Positions 20,272-29,094 of a stretch of DNA of 64,000 nt are shown in pieces. The notes below the pieces were generated by a model, which worked only from the letters and a program-made list of their open reading frames with translations, ran no database searches and was not told the DNA's origin. Made by a program: the position numbers and the translations under genes. The stretch is from Gemmatimonadota bacterium (GTDB lineage: Bacteria > Gemmatimonadota > Gemmatimonadetes > Gemmatimonadales > Gemmatimonadaceae): assembly GCA_028287285.1 (NCBI GenBank), contig JAQBPY010000065.1, positions 1-64,000 of the forward strand. Direction: 5' to 3'. The stretch's first letter is position 1. Each line of letters starts with the position of its first letter.

Positions 20272-20532
20272 TCAGTCGGCGTCCGAAATGCCGTTCTCGA
20301 TTGCGTATCGCGTCAGCGCCGCAACCGACGAGGTGCCAAGCTTTTTCGCGATGTTCTCGCGATGGCAGTTCACGGTACGAAGACCAATGCCAAGCCGCTC
20401 CGCGATTTTCTTGCTGGTGTAGCCAAGGGCGATGCGCCCCAGCACCTGGCGTTCACGCGCCGTGAGCCGCACGGGCGCGCGGTCGACATCGGCGGGTGTC
20501 ATGGGTTCGCGAGGAGGCGCGTGTCCGTACAT
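20272..20532 (-). CDS. LuxR/GerE-type HTH transcriptional regulator (single domain)
   Basis: 86 aa; LTARERQVLGRIALGYTSKKIAERLGIGLRTVNCHRENIAKKLGTSSVAALTRYA. Confidence 0.9.
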   Translation of the reverse strand: MYGHAPPREPMTPADVDRAPVRLTARERQVLGRIALGYTSKKIAERLGIGLRTVNCHRENIAKKLGTSSVAALTRYAIENGISDAD

Positions 20533-20622
20533 GACGGCAACGTATCCAGCATACCCGAGTAAATCAATCGGGATTGCTACCAGTATGTATTCATTCTGCG
20601 TAAGTCAATGTCCTACATGAAC

Positions 20623-20853
20623 TTAGGAATCAGATCGGAGCTCAATGGCGACATGCGTGAACCCCTGTTCACGCGCCAATGCCAATGCGGCGCGCCGCAG
20701 CTCCGCATCAGATCCCAATCTGGCTACTGTGGCCTCGTCGGCAATGAGCACGGCCAGGCCTGCCCGCGCCTCCACACGACACACCAGCCCGCGCTCCGCC
20801 AATGCTCCTTCCAGCACCGGCTGGCTGCCGGGCTTTTCGCGGCGAACGCTCAT
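20623..20853 (-). CDS. small protein, unknown function, downstream of larE
   Basis: Start trimmed to MSVRREKPG...; ATG overlaps the larE stop (ATGA). Confidence 0.55.
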   Translation of the reverse strand: MSVRREKPGSQPVLEGALAERGLVCRVEARAGLAVLIADEATVARLGSDAELRRAALALAREQGFTHVAIELRSDS

Positions 20854-21665
20854 GCGGTGACTCCATGCAGCACATTCAACGAGCCCGACCTGAAGCCGCG
20901 AAGATCGAGTGACGCGCGCGAGAATCCCGCACCTTTTACCGCCTTCACGAGCACTGAGAGCTTTGCCGGTTCCATCCACTCCGGCAGCGTCGCCTGTGAC
21001 AGCTCCACTCGCGCGAGATCATCATGATACCGGACGCGCAGGTCCCCCTCGATACCCAGGTTGCGCAACGCCTTTTCGGCCTGCTCCACCTGCCCCAGCC
21101 GCTCCGTCGTTACACTCGTGCCGTAGGGAATACGTGACGACAGGCACGGCGACGACGGCTGCGACCAGGTGGGGATGCCAAGTGCGCGGGAGCGGTCACG
21201 AATGTCCGCCTTGGTGAATCCAAGTGTTGCCAGGGGGCTCGCCACGGCATGCTCGTGGGCCGCCCGCGCGCCGGGACGATAGTCGGCCAGATCGTCGGCA
21301 TTTGTGCCATCGACCACCGTGTGGAACCCGCGAGTGCGAGCCACGGGCACGAGCTTCGACCACAGCTCCGTCTTGCAGAAGTAGCAGCGGTTGGACGGAT
21401 TGGCTGCGTAGCGCGGATCCTTCAACTCGTCCGTATCCAGCTCGAGCACGGGCACGTCGAACGCGTCAGCCACCCCCCGTGCCACCGCCCATTGTTCTGC
21501 GGGATACGACGCGCTCCGGCCAATGATCGCGAGCACGTCATCCCGGCCGAGCGCCCGTTGTGCGACAACGGCGAGATACGCCGAGTCCACGCCGCCGCTG
21601 AAGCCGATGGCCACGCGGCCGCGCGCCTGAAGCCAGTGCGTGAGGGCGAGCTCCTTCTCATCCAT
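20850..21665 (-). CDS. larE: ATP-dependent sulfur transferase LarE
   Basis: ORF 271 aa; VAIGFSGGVDSAYLAVVAQ (PP-loop), NPSNRCYFCKTELWSKL, QPSSPCLSSRIPYG. Confidence 0.93.
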   Translation of the reverse strand: MDEKELALTHWLQARGRVAIGFSGGVDSAYLAVVAQRALGRDDVLAIIGRSASYPAEQWAVARGVADAFDVPVLELDTDELKDPRYAANPSNRCYFCKTELWSKLVPVARTRGFHTVVDGTNADDLADYRPGARAAHEHAVASPLATLGFTKADIRDRSRALGIPTWSQPSSPCLSSRIPYGTSVTTERLGQVEQAEKALRNLGIEGDLRVRYHDDLARVELSQATLPEWMEPAKLSVLVKAVKGAGFSRASLDLRGFRSGSLNVLHGVTA

Positions 21666-21866
21666 GCATGTGAATCTATCAGCCTGCGGGGCGGGGCGAA
21701 TGTATCAGCCTGGAAAATTTGCGGTTGTCCGATGCGGAGCCGTGCGGAAAGCCGTACTTTCGGTGCGTTCGTGAAAGCCTGACAGGAAACGCGAGGGCGG
21801 CGAAGCCGCGGCCCGCGAAGGTGCCAGCAGTGGCTGGCGACATGCACGGCAGACACACATCGCATC

Positions 21867-22562
21867 ATGCGCATGGAGCAGGCAGTTCCGGTTTCGGTCT
21901 TCGTCGTGGGACTTTCGCCACGCGAGCGCGAGCGGCTCCTCGAGCTGCTTCCGTCCAGCGATTCGCACATCACACTAGCCTCAGCGCTTCTCGCGGACGA
22001 TGGCTCGCATGGTGAGCCGCCCGACCTGGTGATCATCGACGCCAATGGTGGTGCCGCGCGTGCAGCCCAGACAGTTCAGCGGGCGCGGCGCCGCTGGCCA
22101 ACACCTCCCATGCTCTGTCTCAACGTCAGCGACGGTGCGGATGCAGTCATGCTGCTCGACGCAGGCGCCGACGATGTGTCCATGTCGGACACCCCCTTCG
22201 ACGTCGTCTCCGCGCTCGTGTCCGCGGCGCTGCGGCGTGTACGGGTCTCCAATGCGCAGGCGCGCATCAAGTTCGGCGATCTCATTTACGACCGCGAAGC
22301 ACGGCGGGTATGGTGCGCAGGCCAGGAAGTGCTCTTCACGCCCAGAGAGCTCAGGTTGTTCGATATCCTGTTTCTACGCGCGGGGAACCCGGTGTCGGCG
22401 GATACGTTGCAGGACTACGTCTGGAGCGACGGGCATGCGGCCACGTCCAATGCGCTGGCCGTCTACATCGGATACCTGCGCAAGAAGCTGCGCGGCAGCC
22501 GCATCTCCATGCTGGAGACGCTTCGCGGGAATGGCTATCGCTTCGTCCGCCGAACGGACTGA
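21867..22562 (+). CDS. OmpR-type winged-helix response regulator with atypical receiver
   Basis: 231 aa; C-terminal FGDLIYDREARRVWCAGQEVLFTPRELRLFDILFLRAGNPVSADTLQDYVW...LAVYIGYLRKKL...GNGYRFV. Confidence 0.88.
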   Translation: MRMEQAVPVSVFVVGLSPRERERLLELLPSSDSHITLASALLADDGSHGEPPDLVIIDANGGAARAAQTVQRARRRWPTPPMLCLNVSDGADAVMLLDAGADDVSMSDTPFDVVSALVSAALRRVRVSNAQARIKFGDLIYDREARRVWCAGQEVLFTPRELRLFDILFLRAGNPVSADTLQDYVWSDGHAATSNALAVYIGYLRKKLRGSRISMLETLRGNGYRFVRRTD

Positions 22563-22566
22563 TCGG

Positions 22567-24453
22567 CTATCGAATACGGGCCATCGGGTCCATGGAGGCC
22601 GCGGCAGCACGAAGTAGTGCGTCGTTGAGCAGGGGTAATTGCGGGAGCAGCGGGAGCCGGACGTTCGCTCCCCGGATGTCTCGCGTATGTGCTTCCATCC
22701 AGGCCAATAGTCCCCGCGCCACACGCTCGTTGGCTTTGCCATGCGGCGTATTATCGCCCAGGTTGCCGAGCATCATGGCGGTGATGGCGAGGCGCGGTCG
22801 CGGTGAGAAAGCCAGCTCGGAGAGCTTGGCGTTGAACTCGAGATCGGCGCCCGCGGTGGGGCTGCCGAGCCGCTTGTCGATTGCATGGCGGCCCTCGTGC
22901 ACGAAGATCGATGTCTCCTGGATCGCATCGCCGTAAAGCCGCTCGTACGCCGCTTCCAAAGCTGTTCCGGCCAGACCTTGGCTGCTCAACGAATCGAGGA
23001 GCTGTTGCTGTCCGTCGCGCTGCATGCGATCCGCAACACTTGGGAAATACGCAACGGGGGTCGTCTCTGCCCGGATCAGGTCAGCGGCGCTGTCGGCCGC
23101 AATCTCGCGATTGCGTAACGCCCGCCGCGTTGAATCCGTTATCACGCTCCATGCGTCGAGCGTGCCGTCCGCGTACTCCGGCCGCACCTGGATGATCAGG
23201 TCCTTGGTGGCCCAACCACCGTGACCGGCACGGCCATCCCACAACCATGTCTGGAAGCCGTCGGACACCATTCCGTCCAGCGCCACGAAGCGTAGGTCGG
23301 CCGAGTGCCCGTACTGCGTGATCTGGCGGCGTTCGTCCACCACGCGATGACCGAAATGCAGATCGTTGTAGCCCGACGTCACGCCAAAATTCACATATGC
23401 GCCGAACCGCGCGTCGAGCTCGGATGCGAGCCTCACGCGGTCCAGCCGCGGCATTGCTCCCGTCCATCCGAGGTGTGGCCACAGCACGGCGCCGAGCGCC
23501 AGATATTTTCGTCGCCACTCCGTCGTATCCGTCTTCCCGAGCGCGAGCTGGCGGTAATACTCCTCCGTGGCCAGTTGGACGCCTTTCAGGAATCGCGCAT
23601 AGTGAATGATCTCGTCCAGGCGCGCGTCGGCCGTGGCGGCGGCCACGACCAGCGCCGCGTCGAACAACCGCGAATCCATGAGCGCTTTGGTAATTGACGC
23701 AGCCTGCGGTGTGCCTGCAGCGTGGCCGTAACCGGGCAACGCCGCCTCGAGCACACGACGAGGGTCGTGCAACAACCCGCGCGAGGTATCGCCCGTGCCT
23801 ATGAGGTAGTATGAGCGCCAACCGTCCAGGAGCGATGGCCCGTCTCCGGCTACGGCGGCGGCCATGATGAGCGCTTTCGCGAGCCTGGTCTGCCCGGGAT
23901 TCTGGCGGACAATCGTGCGAAGCTGCATCACTCCGGTATGCAGGAAGTGCAGCGTTGCGGAATCCATCGCGGCCGGGCGTTCTCCGCGGCGAAGCTGCTG
24001 CAAGCGTGGGTCGGCAATGCTTTCGACCAATGCCACGAGCGCCCCGGCGCTGTCGGCCATGCTGTTCGATTCCGCGAGCGCCGACAAGGCCATGGCTCGC
24101 GCAGCGGTGAAGTTCCCATTGGCCATGAGCATGCGTGCGCGCTCCACGTCAATGAGCGGCTTCGCATCCTGAATGCGGGCGCCTTCTGCCAACAGCCGCG
24201 ACGCTGCGACGGTATCAGCACGAATTCGCCATGCGATGGTGGCAAGGACTCGCGTGGCCTGCACGCGGTGATTCCGCACCGTGTCGCTTGCCAGGACGGA
24301 CCTGAATGCCTGTTCCGCGCCGGCAATGTCAGCGGCCAGGAATGCCGACTCTCCGCGAACGAACGCCGGAGCGCCCGATTGCGCCGCGGCCAGACGTGCG
24401 CCACCAATCACCATGAGGAGGGGCAAATACTTCACCCCGAATGATACCCTCAA
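22567..24453 (-). CDS. TPR-like protein with HExxH zincin-type motif
   Basis: ORF 628 aa (TTG start at 24453 or later GTG); ETSIFVHEGRHAIDKRLGSPTAGADLEFNAKLSELAF, HEGRH encoded at about 22885-22899. Confidence 0.7.
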   Translation of the reverse strand: MRVSFGVKYLPLLMVIGGARLAAAQSGAPAFVRGESAFLAADIAGAEQAFRSVLASDTVRNHRVQATRVLATIAWRIRADTVAASRLLAEGARIQDAKPLIDVERARMLMANGNFTAARAMALSALAESNSMADSAGALVALVESIADPRLQQLRRGERPAAMDSATLHFLHTGVMQLRTIVRQNPGQTRLAKALIMAAAVAGDGPSLLDGWRSYYLIGTGDTSRGLLHDPRRVLEAALPGYGHAAGTPQAASITKALMDSRLFDAALVVAAATADARLDEIIHYARFLKGVQLATEEYYRQLALGKTDTTEWRRKYLALGAVLWPHLGWTGAMPRLDRVRLASELDARFGAYVNFGVTSGYNDLHFGHRVVDERRQITQYGHSADLRFVALDGMVSDGFQTWLWDGRAGHGGWATKDLIIQVRPEYADGTLDAWSVITDSTRRALRNREIAADSAADLIRAETTPVAYFPSVADRMQRDGQQQLLDSLSSQGLAGTALEAAYERLYGDAIQETSIFVHEGRHAIDKRLGSPTAGADLEFNAKLSELAFSPRPRLAITAMMLGNLGDNTPHGKANERVARGLLAWMEAHTRDIRGANVRLPLLPQLPLLNDALLRAAAASMDPMARIR

Positions 24454-24848
24454 CGGTCGCCGCGGTCTCGCTTCCTGGCGGGAGGCTTCAACAGTTCGCG
24501 CATGCGCGCCAGTTCGGCCGCCGAAAACTTTCGCTGCTCCATCAGGTGCGCGAGCAGCTTGAGCGGCGATCCGCCGTAGATCTTGTCCAGCACCCTGTCC
24601 AGCGTCGATTCTCCCGCCGTCTCCGCGTCGATCACGGGGTAGTACACATGTGTCTTTCCTTCCCCACGCCGATGCGACACATAGCCCTTCAGTTCGAGCG
24701 TCCGTATCATGCTCGAGATGCTCGTGTAAGCGAGGGCAGGATCAACGCGGTCGCGCACCTCGGTGACCGTTGCCTCGCCCAGGTCCCAGAGCACACTCAT
24801 GATGTCCAGCTCGCGCTGGGTCAGATGCAGGGCGGTCATCGTGGGCAA
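24450..24848 (-). CDS. BlaI/MecI/CopY family transcriptional regulator
   Basis: 132 aa; LTQRELDIMSVLWDLGEATVTEVRDRVDPALAYTSISSMIRTLELKGYVSHRRGEGKTHVYYPVI. Confidence 0.93.
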   Translation of the reverse strand: MPTMTALHLTQRELDIMSVLWDLGEATVTEVRDRVDPALAYTSISSMIRTLELKGYVSHRRGEGKTHVYYPVIDAETAGESTLDRVLDKIYGGSPLKLLAHLMEQRKFSAAELARMRELLKPPARKRDRGDR

Positions 24849-24876
24849 ATGTGGTGTGAAACACGCGCACTTCGCA

Positions 24877-26070
24877 TCAGATTGGCCGTCCGTAGGTCAG
24901 TCGTCTCCACACCCATTCCACAGGGCCGAAACGGTAGTGCGAGAGCCACCAGGCGCTGAGCGGGATCTGTACGGCAAGAATCGTGATGGCAATGAACATC
25001 GCTCTCGACGCGCCCACACGCCACCACAGGGCAAAGCCGAATCCATAGGAAAGCACCACGCATGTGATGGAGTGCATGAGGTAGTTCGTGAGCGCCATGC
25101 GGCCCACCGGCCCGAACACCGTAATTACGCGACGGCCGTCCACAACGAGCAATGCGATTGTGGCCGCGTATCCAATGGCAAGCATCGGAACGCCGATGCC
25201 CTGCATCACGACACCAATCAACCCCCCTGCCGAGGGCATGAGGTACGGCCAGCGCTCCATGCTCCACGCAGCAATGAGATTGGCGGGCAGGCCTACACTC
25301 AGGCCGAGCAGGCTCCATTGTCGGACCGTTTGACGGTGGGCAGATGGCGACAACGCGATGCCGGATCGCACCGTCCACAACCCGAGCAGGAACATGCCAA
25401 GCACCTTAGGGAACCGCACGGTAACGACAAGGTCGGCCCAGCGAATACCCACGAATACCAGGTTGCCAAGGAGGGCGTCCTTCAAGGTGCCTCTACCCAT
25501 GGCTTCAAACATGGAAAGAATCTTTGGCGGCACTCCCACTGCTGACGTCGCCGGTGTCGCAGGTGAGCCTGTGAGCATCCATGCGACGAGCGCCACGGCA
25601 TACAGCACGGTGGGAACGGCAAGCAGCCCCACCGTCCATCGGAGCAGCGAGCGATTGGACTTGCGCGCAAACCACGGCATCGTGAATCCGAGCAGGGCGT
25701 ACAGCATGAGGATGTCGCCTGCCCAGACCAGAAAGGCATGAACCGCACCGATGCCCAGGAGGATCCGCAGACGGCGCCTGAACCTCGGCACCGCCGCATC
25801 ACCACCGCGGCTGAGCTGTACACCAAAGCCGATGCCGAACAGCAGGGAAAAAACAGAATAGAACTTGCCGTCCACGAAAACGTGCTCGAGAAATCGTGCA
25901 ACGGTGTCCGCAGCGGCAGTGGGCAGCGCTGCGGCCCGATTGGCCGGTATGGCGAACAGCCCGAAGAACACCAGCACATTCGCCAGCAGAATGCCGCCAA
26001 CGGCCACACCGCGAATCACGTCCAGCGCCTGGATGCGCTCGCGCACGGGCAACGTTGCGACAGCAAGCAT
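24877..26070 (-). CDS. DUF418 domain-containing membrane protein
   Basis: Start trimmed to ATG 26070 (MLAVATLPVRERIQALDVIRGVAVGGILLANV); C-terminal GPVGRMALTNYLMHSI...GPVEWVWRRLTYG. Confidence 0.92.
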   Translation of the reverse strand: MLAVATLPVRERIQALDVIRGVAVGGILLANVLVFFGLFAIPANRAAALPTAAADTVARFLEHVFVDGKFYSVFSLLFGIGFGVQLSRGGDAAVPRFRRRLRILLGIGAVHAFLVWAGDILMLYALLGFTMPWFARKSNRSLLRWTVGLLAVPTVLYAVALVAWMLTGSPATPATSAVGVPPKILSMFEAMGRGTLKDALLGNLVFVGIRWADLVVTVRFPKVLGMFLLGLWTVRSGIALSPSAHRQTVRQWSLLGLSVGLPANLIAAWSMERWPYLMPSAGGLIGVVMQGIGVPMLAIGYAATIALLVVDGRRVITVFGPVGRMALTNYLMHSITCVVLSYGFGFALWWRVGASRAMFIAITILAVQIPLSAWWLSHYRFGPVEWVWRRLTYGRPI

Positions 26071-26110
26071 GGTTTTGTCGGTCAGGGGCTCAGTTGTACA
26101 AAATGCGCAC

Positions 26111-26132
26111 AATAACTTAGTCGTTAGTTATT
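26111..26132. promoter_or_regulatory. candidate operator: 7-bp perfect inverted repeat AATAACT-TAGTCGTT-AGTTATT
   Basis: Lies 41-62 bp upstream of the DUF418 ATG, at the head of the DUF418-BlaI-HExxH gene run. Confidence 0.5.
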
Positions 26133-26277
26133 ACGGAACGGTGTATGACAAGTTTCGATTGCGGGCGCGTCCTTCGGCCGCACCCCCAGAGTTACGAGCG
26201 GACCGTTTTTGAATTACGGACGGCGACGTTGTCGGCCTTGCGGCACGGTCACCTAGTGGCAATGCGGTTCAGTTAAC

Positions 26278-26421
26278 TGTCATCCCGCAGGAGCGAGCGA
26301 AGCGAACGAGTGTCGGGATAGACTTTCCGCACCCCGAACTCCCCCAGGACGGAACAGCAGTTCCCGACAGTCGCTTCGCTCCTGCGGGATGACAGTCTGA
26401 AGTGCTCCTGCGGGATGACAG
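26278..26421. repeat. Extragenic palindromic repeat: inverted copies of CTGTCATCCCGCAGGAGC plus a third partial copy
   Basis: CTGTCATCCCGCAGGAGCGAGCGAAGCGAACGAGTGTCGGG (26278) versus CCCGACAGTCGCTTCGCTCCTGCGGGATGACAG (26363-26395) and CTCCTGCGGGATGACAG (26405-26421). Confidence 0.85.
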
Positions 26422-26474
26422 CTTAGGTGAAGTATTGCCGCATGGTGTTGCAAGTAGCCTTCATGCGAGCGTGG

Positions 26475-28019
26475 TTATTCATGTCGTCGGCTACCGCCGT
26501 CGGACGTATCTGCCGCGCGCGGACGATAGCCGAGCGCTTCGGCGATTTGCGCGGTGGAGATGGTGCGTATGCCGTCCAGGTCCGAGATGGTTCGAGCCAC
26601 TCGCAACACACGGTGGAAAGCGCGTGCGGAGAGATGCAGGCGCTCGCCCGCGCTTGTGAGCAGCGCTCGCGCGCCGGACTCCAGGTCGCCGTGTGTTTCC
26701 AGCCACCGGCCGGCGGCGCGGGCGTTGCATGTGCCGTCGCCCTTGTATCGCTCGCGTTGGCACAGGCGTGCCCGTTCCACATTGGCGCGGACGTCGACCG
26801 AACGGGCGCTCGTGTCACGTGCGGACAAACGCGATAACGCAACAGGCGGGACGTACACGTGCAGGTCGATGCGGTCGGCCAGTGGTCCGGAGAGACGTGC
26901 GCGATACTTTACCACGTCTGCTGCCGGACATACGCAGGGTAAGGTGGAGCCGGAATGGCCGCACGGGCAGGGATTCATTGCCGCAGCAAGAGCAAACCGT
27001 GCCGGAAATTTCAACGAGGCCGACGCGCGCGCAATTGTCACGGTGCCATCTTCCATTGGCTGCCGAAGCGCCTCGAGCACCGAGCGAGGAAATTCGAGGA
27101 GCTCATCGAGAAAGAGCACGCCATGATGCGCGAGACTCACCTCACCCGGCCTCGGCGATGATCCGCCGCCAACGAGTCCGGCTGTCGAGATGGAATGGTG
27201 CGGTGCGCGAAAAGGCCGCCTGATGACGGACCCGGACGCTGCGTCGAGCATGCCCGCGACCGAGTGCACCGCGGTGACCTCGAGCGCCTCCGCATCGGTG
27301 AGCGAAGGAAGAATCGCCGGCAGCCGCCGCGCGAGCATTGTCTTCCCTGCTCCGGGCGGCCCGACTAACAGGATGCCATGCGACCCTGCGGCGGCGATCG
27401 CCAGCGCGCGCTTTGCACCCTCCTGCCCCGCAACGTCGGCGAGATCGAGTAAGTCGTCATCCGCATGCACCCTGGGCGCAATCACCGGCGGCGGAATCGT
27501 TCCACGCATCAGCCACCCGACCAGCTCACCCAGCGATGATGGCGCTCCAAGCCGAACGTCGCGCACGAGCGATGCTTCGGCGACGTTGGCGGCGGGGAGG
27601 ATCAACACCGAGCCCTTTGCGCCCCCGCTCGACGACAGCTTTCTGGCAATGGAGAGTGCGCCGCGAACGGGCCGGATGGATGCATCGAGGCCAAGCTCTC
27701 CAACAACCAGACACTGCTGGACTTGTTCCGGCTTCAGCACGCCCGTGCCAACGAGCACGCCCAGGGCGATGGGCAGGTCGAATGCGGTTCCCTCTTTTCT
27801 GATATCCGCCGGTGCCAAGTTTACCGTGATGCGCCGCGACGGCACGTCGAAGCCCGCATTGATCAACGCGGCACTCACGCGCTCTCGGCTCTCCTTTACC
27901 GCATTCGCGGGGAGGCCGACGATGAACCATTGGGGCAGGCCGTTGGCGACGTCGACTTCGACGGTGACGTCATAGGCGTCGATTCCAAGCACGGCGGCAG
28001 AACGAATGGCGGCAAGCAT
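26475..28019 (-). CDS. YifB/ComM family Mg-chelatase-like AAA ATPase
   Basis: ORF 514 aa; VEVDVANGLPQWFIVGLPANAVKESRERV, LLVGPPGAGKTMLARRLPAILP, RPFRAPHHSIS, CPCGHSG. Confidence 0.95.
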   Translation of the reverse strand: MLAAIRSAAVLGIDAYDVTVEVDVANGLPQWFIVGLPANAVKESRERVSAALINAGFDVPSRRITVNLAPADIRKEGTAFDLPIALGVLVGTGVLKPEQVQQCLVVGELGLDASIRPVRGALSIARKLSSSGGAKGSVLILPAANVAEASLVRDVRLGAPSSLGELVGWLMRGTIPPPVIAPRVHADDDLLDLADVAGQEGAKRALAIAAAGSHGILLVGPPGAGKTMLARRLPAILPSLTDAEALEVTAVHSVAGMLDAASGSVIRRPFRAPHHSISTAGLVGGGSSPRPGEVSLAHHGVLFLDELLEFPRSVLEALRQPMEDGTVTIARASASLKFPARFALAAAMNPCPCGHSGSTLPCVCPAADVVKYRARLSGPLADRIDLHVYVPPVALSRLSARDTSARSVDVRANVERARLCQRERYKGDGTCNARAAGRWLETHGDLESGARALLTSAGERLHLSARAFHRVLRVARTISDLDGIRTISTAQIAEALGYRPRAADTSDGGSRRHE

Positions 28020-28100
28020 GCAACGAAGCTACCTGCGCCATTCGAATCTCCATCACCAAACCCCTGCGTCCAACATCACGCGAACGCACGGGCCCGGACG

Positions 28101-29094
28101 CTACTTGTTGACGAGATCGACGAGGAACTGTGTCACACGCGCGTCCCTCCGGCGTCCCAGACGCGATATGGCCCGCTTGCGGAGACTCAGATTCTGCTCG
28201 TCCTGCGCGATCTGCAGCAACGTGTCGGTTGCGGCCGCCTCGGTGCGGTTCGAATAGACGTCGAGCAGTTGTTCCTGAAGCTCCGTCTGGCCGTTGAATT
28301 CCTTGTAGAGCGCGAGGAGATCCTTTACCTCCAGCCCCGATGCATTCGCGCTGCGGCTGTCCGCGCTCGGAATGCCGTTGCTCATGTTGCGCAGCGCCGC
28401 CTTCCGAAGCTCGATGTCCGAGCTCTTGTCCCGCACCACGTCCAGCAGAAACTTCGTCACTTCAGGGCTTCGCTGGCTGGCAACGGCGCGCATGATGCCT
28501 TCGCGTAATTGCGGACTGACGGTCTTGGCGTAGAGACCCTCCAGGTACTGGAGATCGTCGGCGTCCCTTGCGGCCGGAACCCATGTAGCTCAGGGCACGC
28601 GAGCGGAGCTCGATGGGCAGCGTGGCACTTTCCGCAATCCGGCGCAGGCTGTTGCGTGCCACGGGATTCTGCTGGGACGCAATGGCGCGGAGTGCGGGGT
28701 CCTTCAGGTCGACGTCACTCGCGTTGAAGACGATCGAGTCAAGTGCGGCGGATGCCCGGTCGTCGTGTGTTTGCGCGAGCGATTGCACCGCCTGACGGCG
28801 AACCATGCCATTCGGATCTGTTCGTGCGACGCGAAGCATGATGTCCACGCGACTTGCGTCATGCGTACGGGCCAGGAAGCTCACCACTTGCCGGCGCAGC
28901 TCGACGGAGCATTCGTCCTTGCGCTCCAGCACTTTCTGAAGGACCGGCATGACCTGATCCGATTCCGTCTGCATGATGACGCCAAGGGCGGAGACACGTA
29001 TGTCGTCGGCGGGCGCCGGACAGGAGGCGGTCTGCGCTTCCGCGGCAACGCACGCGGACAGCAACAGCGCGCACAGAACGCGAACGGTATGCAT
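28101..29094 (-). pseudogene. secreted HEAT-repeat protein, frameshifted
   Basis: N-terminal part (MHTVRVLCALLLSACVAAEAQ...RSRALSYMGSGRK) and C-terminal part (DADDLQYLEGLYAKTVSPQLREGIMRAVASQRS...LGRRRDARVTQFLVDLVNK) are in different frames, joined across AAGGGACGCCGAC near 28560-28575. Confidence 0.8.

Noticed and set aside
24854-24864. GTGTGAAACAC near the BlaI start as a BlaI operator
   Set aside because: Arms of only 4 bp; common by chance. The inverted repeat at 26111-26132 is a better candidate.
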